64,000 bases of DNA. It comes from Actinomycetota bacterium (GTDB lineage Bacteria; Actinomycetota; Acidimicrobiia; Acidimicrobiales; JAJPHE01). Below are positions 58,284-64,000 of this stretch, piece after piece. The notes under the pieces were generated by a model that searched no databases, was not told the origin of the DNA, and was given only the letters and a program-made list of their open reading frames with translations. Where the stretch lies: the NCBI GenBank assembly GCA_021325435.1, contig JAJPHE010000135.1:37337-101336 (forward strand). Direction: 5' to 3'. Every line of letters starts with the position of its first letter. The first letter of the stretch is position 1. The translations under genes were made by a program, and so were the position numbers.

Positions 58284-58847
58284 GTGCTGTTCCCCCGCCC
58301 GCAGTGGCCCGGCCTGGCCGACGGGACCATCACCGTCGCCTTCCGACGGTGGAAGCGCCCGACGGTCAGGACCGGCGGCACCCTGCTGAGCCCGGCCGGC
58401 CTGCTCGCCATCGACGAGGTGGCGGCTATCGGGCCGGCCGACGTGGGCGATGCGGACGCCCGCGCCGCCGGCTACTCCAGCGTGGAGGAGGCGCTGGGGT
58501 GGCTGCCGGCCGAAGGGCAGCTGTACCGGGTGCGGCTCCACCGGGTGGGCGACGACCCCCGCCTCGCCCTGCGCCAGCGCACGGAGTTCGCCGACGACGA
58601 GCTGTCCCAGCTGGTGGCCGCCGTGCGCCGGCTGCCGTGGGCCGTGCCCGCCCTGCACCTCATCGGCGAACAGCCCGGCGTGGTCAGCACCGAGCTGGCG
58701 CCGGCCCTCGGCCTCGAGCGGCTGCCGTTCAAGCAGCGGGTCCGCCGGTTGAAGGCGCTGGGCCTCACCGAGAGCCTCGCCGTCGGCTACCGGCTGTCGC
58801 CCCGGGGAGAGGCGCTGCTGGCCGCCATCGACGGCGACCGGGCCTAG
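58284..58847 (+). CDS. ASCH-like domain protein with winged-helix end
   Basis: 187 residues. VAFRRWKRPTVRTGGTLLSPAGLLAIDEV resembles an ASCH (PUA-like, RNA-binding) core in two pieces, followed by GYSSVEEALGWL and LYRVRLHRVGDDPRLALRQ. The end (ALHLIGEQPGVVSTELAPALG, then RVRRLKALGLTESLAVGYRLSPRG) looks like a winged helix. It may bind RNA and regulate. The GTG start at 58284 has no Shine-Dalgarno. Its TAG stop is the start of the -10 box for the next gene. Confidence 0.7.
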   Translation: MLFPRPQWPGLADGTITVAFRRWKRPTVRTGGTLLSPAGLLAIDEVAAIGPADVGDADARAAGYSSVEEALGWLPAEGQLYRVRLHRVGDDPRLALRQRTEFADDELSQLVAAVRRLPWAVPALHLIGEQPGVVSTELAPALGLERLPFKQRVRRLKALGLTESLAVGYRLSPRGEALLAAIDGDRA

Positions 58848-58850
58848 CAT
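58845..58850 (+). promoter_or_regulatory. -10 element TAGCAT within the upstream stop codon
   Basis: TAGCAT begins with the TAG stop of the ASCH-like gene; 7 nt follow, then the ATG of the flavin split-barrel gene. No ribosome site precedes that ATG, so it is probably leaderless. Confidence 0.45.
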
Positions 58851-58857
58851 CGCTGCC

Positions 58858-59217
58858 ATGAGCGTCGCGGTGGGGTTGACCGAGCTGAAGGAGCGGAGCC
58901 AGGAGTTCGGCCCGGTGGCCTTCCTCGTGACGGTCGGCGCCGACGGCTGCCCCCACACCGTGTCGGTGACGGTGTCGTGGAACGGCGATGCGCTCGTCGT
59001 CGGCGCCGGACGGCGCACGGCCGAGAACGTGGCGGCCCGGCCGGACGTGACCCTGCTGTGGGCCGCGCCGCCACAGGGCCCGTACTGCCTGATCGTCGAC
59101 GGCAAGGCGCAGGCCGCCGGCGACGAAGCGCTGGCCATCGAGCCGGTCGGCGCCGTGCTGCACCGCCTGGCCGACGCCGACCAGGAGCTGCCTTCCTGCG
59201 TCAAGGTGCTGCAGTAG
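58858..59217 (+). CDS. Pyridoxamine-phosphate-oxidase-like flavin/deazaflavin-binding protein
   Basis: 119 residues of the split beta-barrel (FDOR/PNPOx) fold: AFLVTVGADGCPHTVSVTVSWNGDALVVGAG, RTAENVAARPDVTLLW and CLIVDGKAQAAGD. It could use FMN or F420 in reduction of a small substrate or heme breakdown; members this short are common in actinobacteria. The start is set by the leaderless box. It precedes the osmC-like gene by 7 bp. Confidence 0.82.
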   Translation: MSVAVGLTELKERSQEFGPVAFLVTVGADGCPHTVSVTVSWNGDALVVGAGRRTAENVAARPDVTLLWAAPPQGPYCLIVDGKAQAAGDEALAIEPVGAVLHRLADADQELPSCVKVLQ

Positions 59218-59224
59218 CCGGCCG

Positions 59225-59605
59225 GTGGCTACGCCTGCCAACGACGACTACCGGGTCCGGGCCGCTTCCACCGCCACGTTCGGGAGGGTGCTGCTCAGCG
59301 CCCGCGACCAGCATCTCGTCATCGACGGTCCGGCCCGCAACGGCTGCCCAGGCGAGGCCCTGGGCCCGGCCGAGGCCTTCCTCGGCGGCGTGGCGGCCTG
59401 CGCGGTGGAGCTGGTCGAGGTCCTGGCCCGTCAGGACGGGGTTCCCCTCTCCGGCGTCGAGGCCGAGCTCACCGCCGCCATCGACCGCGACCACAAGGTG
59501 CGGTCCGACGTCACCGTGTTCAGCACGGCGGCGCTGCGCTTCACCCTGCGGGGGGTGGGCGACGATCAGGCCGCCGCCCTGGTCGAGGCGTTCAAGAGTC
59601 GCTGA
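59225..59605 (+). CDS. OsmC-family protein
   Basis: 126 residues. The two redox Cys of the family are in NGCPGEALGPAEAFLGGVAACAVELVEVLA (two parts: Cys42 and Cys61 by count); the C-terminal VTVFSTAALRFTLRG is the usual beta strand. OsmC/Ohr proteins reduce organic peroxides. The start is GTG, and there is no Shine-Dalgarno; translation may be coupled to the preceding gene, 7 bp away. Confidence 0.85.
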   Translation: MATPANDDYRVRAASTATFGRVLLSARDQHLVIDGPARNGCPGEALGPAEAFLGGVAACAVELVEVLARQDGVPLSGVEAELTAAIDRDHKVRSDVTVFSTAALRFTLRGVGDDQAAALVEAFKSR

Positions 59606-59619
59606 CCGCTGTACGGCAC

Positions 59620-59657
59620 GGTCGCAGTTGCGACCCCGGATATGAAGGTCACCTTCA
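59620..59657. promoter_or_regulatory. Two adjacent palindromes upstream of the PIG-L gene
   Basis: First, GGTCGCA-GT-TGCGACC at 59620-59635; second, TGAAGGT-C-ACCTTCA at 59643-59657. Both are perfect (7-bp arms). Centres are about 22 bp apart, near two helical turns. They occupy most of the 82-bp gap between osmC and PIG-L, and the second overlaps a possible 10-codon leader frame. They look like tandem repressor operators. Confidence 0.5.
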
Positions 59658-59674
59658 CCACCACCACCAGCTGA
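59642..59674 (+). CDS. Possible 10-residue leader peptide
   Basis: ATG AAG GTC ACC TTC, four ACC codons in all after Phe, AGC, TGA: MKVTFTTTTS. It ends 13 bases before the PIG-L start. A run of four identical Thr codons could act in attenuation, but no Shine-Dalgarno precedes it and the palindrome alone may explain conservation. Low confidence that it is translated. Confidence 0.2.
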   Translation: MKVTFTTTTS

Positions 59675-59687
59675 GCGAGGGGGTCAC

Positions 59688-60389
59688 ATGCAGCCGATGC
59701 CCGAGGACTGGGACCGGGCCGTGGCGGTGGTCGCCCACCCCGACGACCTCGAGTACGGCATGGCCAGCGCCGTGGCCCGCTTCACCCGGGCGGGCAAGCA
59801 GGTCAACTACGTGCTGGCCACCAGCGGCGAGGCCGGCATCGACTCGCTCGACCCCGCCCAGTGCCGCCCGCTGCGCGAGGAGGAGCAGCGGGCCAGCGCC
59901 GCGGTGGTCGGCGTCGACCACGTCGAGTTCCTGGGCCACCCGGACGGGTCCGTCGAATACGGCCTCGCCCTCCGGCGCGACATCGCCGCCGCCCTGCGCC
60001 GACTGCGGCCTCAGGTGGTGTTCGGGATGAACTTCGAGCTCACCTGGGGCGACCAACGCGTCGTCAACCACGCCGACCACCGGGCGGTGGGACTGGCCAC
60101 CCTCGACGCCTGTCGCGACGCGGCCAACCGGTGGATGTTCGCCGACGCCGGCCCGCCCTGGAGCGGGATAACCGGCGCCTACCTCGCCGGCCTGGCCGAG
60201 CCCACCCACTTCGTCGACGTGACCGACACCATCGCCGACGGCGTCGTATCCCTCTCCGAGCACCGGGCCTACATCGACGGCCTCGGAACCGACTTCGACC
60301 CCGACCGGTTCCTGCGCGACATGGCCGGCTACGGCGGGATGGCAGCCGGGTGTGAGTACGCCGTGCTCCTCACCCGCTTCGGGGTGTAA
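59688..60389 (+). CDS. PIG-L/LmbE-family deacetylase
   Basis: 233 residues. VVAHPDDLEYG has the catalytic His and Asp pair of the family (AHPDDxE); VLATSGEAGID and VNHADHRAVGLATLDAC with a late His complete the zinc site. It removes an acetyl group from an N-acetylglucosamine-type sugar (mycothiol or glycolipid pathways in actinobacteria), or a related amide. ATG 59688 has GGGGG 7 nt before it. Two palindromes lie just upstream. Confidence 0.88.
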   Translation: MQPMPEDWDRAVAVVAHPDDLEYGMASAVARFTRAGKQVNYVLATSGEAGIDSLDPAQCRPLREEEQRASAAVVGVDHVEFLGHPDGSVEYGLALRRDIAAALRRLRPQVVFGMNFELTWGDQRVVNHADHRAVGLATLDACRDAANRWMFADAGPPWSGITGAYLAGLAEPTHFVDVTDTIADGVVSLSEHRAYIDGLGTDFDPDRFLRDMAGYGGMAAGCEYAVLLTRFGV

Positions 60390-60398
60390 CGCTTTCGC

Positions 60399-60800
60399 CT
60401 ACTTCGCCCGCTTGGGCTTGGCCGATGAGTTCAATTCGACGGCGGCCCGGACCAGCGCCTTGAAGGCCCGGGCGTCGATTTTCTCTCCTTCACGGATGTC
60501 GATCGCACGCCTGGTGTTGCCGTCGAGGCTCGAGTTGAAGAGCTTGGCCGGATCGGGCAGGGACGCCCCCTTGGCGAAGGTCAGCTTCACCACAGACTTG
60601 TAGGACTCGCCGGTGCAGACCATCCCGTCGTGGGACCACACCGGCGTGCCTCGCCACTTCCACTCCTCGACGACGTCGGGGTCGGCCTCCTTGATGAGTT
60701 GGCGCATCCTGCTCAAGGTCTCCCCGCGCCAGTCCCCGAGCTCGGCGATGCGCTGGTCGATCAGGTCGGACGCGGTGGCGTCGCCGCCGGGGCTCTTCAT
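60399..60800 (-). CDS. DUF1801 (YdhG/CyaY-like) domain protein
   Basis: 133 residues. IDQRIAELGDWRGETLSRMRQLIKEADPDVVEEWKW, in two parts, and TPVWSHDGMVCTGESYKSVVKLTFAKGASLPDP with LFNSSLDGNTRRAIDIREGEKID fit DUF1801. The end is basic (SAKPKRAK). ATG 60800 has GGAGG 5 nt upstream; codons further upstream do not look coding. It converges with the PIG-L gene, 9 bp apart. Function unknown. Confidence 0.87.
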   Translation of the reverse strand: MKSPGGDATASDLIDQRIAELGDWRGETLSRMRQLIKEADPDVVEEWKWRGTPVWSHDGMVCTGESYKSVVKLTFAKGASLPDPAKLFNSSLDGNTRRAIDIREGEKIDARAFKALVRAAVELNSSAKPKRAK

Positions 60801-61133
60801 GTCCACCTCCGAAAACGGTCCGCCCCGCATCGTAGGAAGGGTGTCGCCGGCCGCGCCCGGATTGGACGCCGGGGACTGGGGATTGCTACAAAACCCGCTT
60901 CCATCGGACCGCCCAGGCTTCCGCGGCCGCGCGCCAGCGGAGCAGCCGGGCGCTGGAGGCGCCGATAGTCCCACCCCAAGCAGGGTTTCCGTCTGCGTTC
61001 GTAATGGCGAGATCCGCCTTACCGCGCCGCCTGATCGGCCGGCGTGACGTCAGAGAGCTCATCGCGACGGTTGCCCGCACTCCACCACACCTGAAGGCCC
61101 GACGGGGTCGCCTGACCTTCAAGGAGGCGCGAG
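60801..61133. other. 333-bp gap with no recognised gene
   Basis: I find no convincing coding frame, tRNA or known riboswitch here. It should contain the promoters of the DUF1801 and NlpC/P60 genes. CGGCCGGCG and GACGTC palindromes occur near 61035-61050 but do not form an obvious structure. The actinobacterial ydaO-type motif that often precedes NlpC/P60 genes was looked for and not seen. Confidence 0.5.
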
Positions 61134-61775
61134 ATGCGTCTGCAACACGTTCCGCCGGTCCGCCGGCTCAGCACCACCTGGATACTGCGGTCACTGCGTG
61201 ACCCGCTGACCCTCATCGGAGGTGTGCTCCTCGGTCTGACCGGGTTCGCCCTGCCGGCCATGGGATCCACCACCTCGGCCGTTCGCACCCACCAACCGGT
61301 GATGGTGTTGGCCGACATCCAGGCGGGCCCGCCCCGACCGGTGGTGCCGGCGGTGTTCCCCGACACGACCACCACGTCGACGTCGACCACCTCGACCACG
61401 TCCACCACCGATCCGTCGGGCAGCTCCAGTGCCGGCCAGAAGGCAGTGGACGAGGCCCGCACCTACATCGGCACCCCGTACCAGAACGGCGGTACCTCCC
61501 ACTCGGGCATCGACTGCTCGGGGCTGACCATGATGGCGTGGCGGGCGGCGGGTGTGGACCTGCCGCACTCCACCTACGGCCAGTACGACGACGTGGCCCA
61601 CGTGCCCCTGTCCCAGCTTCAGCCCGGAGACCTCGTCTTCTACTACCGCGGGCCCAGCCACGTGGCCATCTACATCGGAAACGGCGAGGTGATCGAGGCC
61701 CTCACCTACGGCAAGCGGGCGGGCGAGTACTCGATCGACTACGTCGGCAGCCCCACGAGCGCGGGCCGGCCCTAG
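61134..61775 (+). CDS. NlpC/P60 cell-wall hydrolase
   Basis: 213 residues. A membrane segment at about 26-44 (LIGGVLLGLTGFALPAMG), a Thr/Ser linker (70-100), then an NlpC/P60 domain: ARTYIGTPYQNGG, GIDCSGLTMMAW (Cys128), LQPGDLVFY and PSHVAIYIGNG (His176). The third catalytic position (usually His in ..mIhA) is Glu188 here (VIEAL). It should cut peptidoglycan stem peptides outside the cell. ATG has AAGGAGG 5 nt upstream. It overlaps the MBL gene's stop in a shared CTAG. Confidence 0.87.
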   Translation: MRLQHVPPVRRLSTTWILRSLRDPLTLIGGVLLGLTGFALPAMGSTTSAVRTHQPVMVLADIQAGPPRPVVPAVFPDTTTTSTSTTSTTSTTDPSGSSSAGQKAVDEARTYIGTPYQNGGTSHSGIDCSGLTMMAWRAAGVDLPHSTYGQYDDVAHVPLSQLQPGDLVFYYRGPSHVAIYIGNGEVIEALTYGKRAGEYSIDYVGSPTSAGRP

Positions 61776-62648
61776 GACGCCTCCCACGAGCCGGCCGGCG
61801 AGGCGCTGATCTCGTCGAGATCCGACCCGAACACGATCACCCCGTCGAAGTGCTGGCGGGCGATGTCGACCCACTCCTGCTCCGAACCGGGTGCCGGCGT
61901 CGGAACCTGGTGGGTGAGCACGAGGGTGCCCACCCCGGCCCGCGCCGCCGTCTGGGCCGCCTGCACCACGGTCGAGTGGTAGTCGATGGTGTCGACGAAC
62001 CGTTGCATCGGCACCATGCGCACCAGGTCCTCCCTCAGCACCGTCTGGATGTAGACGTCGGCACCTGAGCAGAGGCGGTCGAGACCGGCGCAGGGAACGG
62101 TGTCGCCGGCGACGACCATCGCACGACCCTCGAGTTCGAACCGGTATGCGAGCGAGGGTTGGACGGGTCGGTGGTCGGTCGCCCCCGCGACCACCCGCAG
62201 CGTCCCGTCGTCAATGACGGTGCCGGGCTCGACCTCGCGCACGTCGACGGAGGGCTCCCACTCGAGGTCGGCGTGGTGGGCCAGCCGGTAGGAGATGTCG
62301 GGCTCCAGCATGGCCAGGGCACCGTCGACCACCCGGCGGGTGCCCGGCGGCCCGTAGACCGCCAACGCAGTGGGCCGGGTGGTCATCACCCAGTGGGTGG
62401 TGATGACGTCGTTCAGGTCGCAGATGTGGTCGCTGTGCAGGTGGGTCAGCAAGACGGCGTCGAGCATCACGGGGGAGCGTTCCGGTGGAGGCAAGGCGCA
62501 TGCAGACCCCGCGGCCGGCGTCGACCAGGAACCGGCGGGCCCCGGCCCGGACGAGGGTGGCGGCGCCGGCGCGGGCCGGATCGGGCAGCGGGTTGCCGGT
62601 GCCGAGCAGGACCGCTCCGAGAGCGGCTTCCGGCTGGTCAGTCGTCAT
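61772..62648 (-). pseudogene. MBL-fold metallohydrolase split by one extra base
   Basis: The N-terminal part (from ATG 62648) reads [42 protein letters not shown] and then continues out of frame. The C-terminal part, in another frame, starts near 62470 with [21 protein letters not shown] and runs to the stop at 61772 with the HxHxDH motif and the rest of the ribonuclease Z/arylsulfatase-like MBL fold. Both halves together are a normal length (291 codons). The frames join if one G is removed from the five-G run at 62471-62475 (five C on the coding strand): ..GTLP-VMLDAV... It is a real mutation, a programmed shift, or a sequencing error. Confidence 0.75.
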
Positions 62649-62669
62649 CGTCAGCCGCGAGCTTTCCGG

Positions 62670-62960
62670 TTAGGAGCTCGCGCGGCGACGGGCGGCGGCC
62701 ATCCAGTCGTTGATCCGACGGGCATGCGGGCTGCCCATGCCGCCCTTTTCCAGCACGTGGAAGCACGCGGTCAGGTATTAAAACAGAGCCGCTGCCCGCA
62801 AACGCTCTATCGACGCATATTCCGGAGGGACCCGGTGCTCGCCGATGGTCGCCCGTAGCTGGGTGAGAGGCGACTCCGGCCGGCCCGAGCCGGCGGCCAC
62901 CGAGTCGCGAGCGATGAAGCGGTTCTGGCTCCGGCCGTTGCTGACCAGGCCGGTGAGCAA
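62670..62960 (-). pseudogene. Small frame broken by an in-frame TAA
   Basis: From a TTG at 62960 the frame gives LTGLVSNGRSQNRFIARDSV.. to ERLRAAALF, TAA at 62778, then YLTACFHVLEKGGMGSPHARRINDWMAAARRRASS in two pieces and a second TAA at 62670. Both sides look protein-like and are in one frame, so a sense codon probably became TAA. No family recognised. It may instead be a short peptide gene and a remnant. It lies downstream of the PEP-utilising gene on the same strand. Confidence 0.35.
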
Positions 62961-63002
62961 GGCTCACGCCGTCCAGGTTGTCCCCTCCGATCGCTACGCA
63001 GG

Positions 63003-63827
63003 TCAGATGGCGATGCCGCCAGTCATCGACACAACTCCGGTGGACCCATCGACGGTGACCTGGTCACCGTCCGACAGACGGCGGGTGGCCTCCCCGGTAG
63101 CGAGAACTGCCGGTATGCCGTACTCGCGGGCGATGACCGCGGTATGGGAAAGCACCCCGCCCCCGTCCGTCACCACGGCTCCGGAGCGCAGGAACAGCAC
63201 CGACCAGGGCGGGGAGGTGGCCGGAGCCACCAGCACATCTCCCGGCCGCAGCTTGGCGAACTCGGTCTCGTCGCGGATGATCCGCGCCGGCCCGGAGTAG
63301 CGCCCCGGGGATGCCGGGACCCCGCGGAGCTCGCTTCCCCCGTCCTGGGGCGTGCTCGGGGTCATCATCAGCTCCATCAGGTTGATGATGGCGGCGTTGG
63401 CCTTGCGCAAGGCGGGAGGCAGCGGGCCCATATCGGGGGGCGGACCCGGGTCCTTTCCGTAGGAGGCGGGTCCGGGGTGGGCGATCACCCAGGCTCTCTC
63501 CGACCGCCGGCGGGCGACGAGGTGGCGGAGGTCGGCTGCCCCGCAGTGTTCGAGGGCGTCTCGCAGCTCGGGTTCTTCAAGGAACACGGCGTCGCCGGCG
63601 TGAGCCAGGACGCCGCGCTCGGCGAGACGCCGCCCGAACTCGACGGCGCAGTAGCGCAGGAGACCCGAGGGCTGGTTGTCCAGCCAGGAGATGTTGTCCT
63701 CTCGCTGCCCATAGGCCCGCTGGGCGTAGGCCAGCGCCGCTTCGAATCGGGCTCTGTCCTTCTCGCTACAACGACGGGCCAGCTGGGCGCGGGCCTCCTT
63801 GAGTGCGCCGGGGCTGCTCTTGGGCAT
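63003..63827 (-). CDS. PEP-utilising enzyme mobile-domain protein, short at the N-terminus
   Basis: From a possible ATG at 63827 the frame gives 274 residues. The C-terminus has the swivelling-domain motif GGGVLSHTAVIAREYGIPAV (His is the phosphocarrier) and ends GDQVTVDGSTGVV. The middle, AYAQRAYGQREDNISWLDNQPSGLLRYCAVEFGRRLAERG, in two parts, is usual in PEP synthase/rifampicin phosphotransferase-like proteins. The N-terminal ATP-grasp domain is missing in this frame: codons upstream of 63827 look non-coding up to the window edge. Either the protein lacks the kinase domain or a shift or truncation lies near 63830-63900. No Shine-Dalgarno supports ATG 63827. Confidence 0.65.
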   Translation of the reverse strand: MPKSSPGALKEARAQLARRCSEKDRARFEAALAYAQRAYGQREDNISWLDNQPSGLLRYCAVEFGRRLAERGVLAHAGDAVFLEEPELRDALEHCGAADLRHLVARRRSERAWVIAHPGPASYGKDPGPPPDMGPLPPALRKANAAIINLMELMMTPSTPQDGGSELRGVPASPGRYSGPARIIRDETEFAKLRPGDVLVAPATSPPWSVLFLRSGAVVTDGGGVLSHTAVIAREYGIPAVLATGEATRRLSDGDQVTVDGSTGVVSMTGGIAI

Positions 63828-64000
63828 CACCCGAGACGCCCGGTGCGGACAGCTGCTCGGCCAGGACGGTCGAGTCCGCGCGAGTGGTGTATGATGGGCT
63901 TCCCCCCAAACCGTGGAGGCTTGGTGGTTGGACAGTGAGCCTGCCATGAGCCGGCACTCCGATGCCACCGGACGCGTTCGAAGGCTCATGGGGCCACGTA

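Noticed and set aside
60801..61133. ydaO-like riboswitch before NlpC/P60 gene
   Set aside because: The conserved GGGGAACC and paired G-rich elements of that class are not found.
62845..63300. Plus-strand frame over the PEP-utilising gene
   Set aside because: It lacks any recognisable motif and overlaps the swivelling-domain codons on the other strand.

Overview
This is a high-GC, densely packed actinobacterial window of 64 kb with about 50 genes and no rRNA, tRNA, CRISPR array, phage or transposase that I can see. WhiB, GTG/TTG starts, TANNNT -10 elements, F420/flavin-type enzymes, families shared with mycobacteria (a TIGR04338-like metallohydrolase next to a DUF2786 protein; an MprAB/PepD-like layout), and an exported protein with about 42-residue GYW..SDGGIF.FGD repeats together suggest Actinomycetota, probably an uncultured soil member of class Acidimicrobiia. 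The class is an inference.

Layout. 1-3.1 kb: 5' end of a nitrile hydratase beta subunit (minus), then an N-acyl-D-amino-acid deacylase and a GH29 fucosidase, translationally coupled. 3.2-10.8 kb: first branched-chain-amino-acid-type (Liv) ABC system: a divergent substrate-binding lipoprotein, a fused LivH-LivM permease, an MFS transporter fused to a LivF ATPase, and a LivG ATPase with a histone-like Lys/Ala tail. 10.8-17.8 kb: a LamG/repeat/lysozyme-like exported protein, YqeY-like, FNT channel, YetF-like, GerMN/Gmad2 lipoprotein, WhiB and a zinc alcohol dehydrogenase. 17.8-26.2 kb: second Liv-type system in one operon with a recognisable promoter: binding protein, LivH-LivM with a C-terminal CxxC/HxH tail, one polypeptide carrying MFS+LivF+LivG, and a stalked membrane protein. 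26.2-37 kb: a GH39-like hydrolase, a small Zn-ribbon-like protein and recC-recB-recD joined by GTGA overlaps.

37-45 kb: a GSAM-like aminotransferase, a response regulator/histidine kinase pair divergent from an HtrA protease, which leads a run of ferric-reductase-like flavoprotein, FMN-binding protein and ApbE flavin transferase (an extracytoplasmic flavin electron-transfer set). 45-47 kb: an RsbW-like ATPase coupled to a two-domain KaiC-like ATPase. 47-61 kb: mostly single-gene metabolic and stress enzymes (dienelactone hydrolase, RidA-hydrolase fusion, LLM oxidoreductase, phosphotriesterase-like, aldo/keto reductase, WYL regulator with an MFS exporter, OsmC, PIG-L and others). 61-64 kb: an NlpC/P60 protein followed by three minus-strand genes that look damaged: a frameshifted MBL hydrolase, a frame broken by a stop, and an N-terminally short PEP-utilising enzyme.

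Most unusual: two paralogous loci in which a complete secondary transporter (MFS) is fused in frame to the ATPase subunit(s) of a Liv-type ABC importer, with fused permeases beside them and different gene boundaries in each locus. Translational coupling (ATGA/GTGA overlaps) runs through both. The other system-level candidates are the HtrA-flavinylation operon under a two-component system and the RsbW-KaiC pair. Compact convergent gene ends with stop codons inside small hairpins, and several leaderless-looking promoters, recur through the window.
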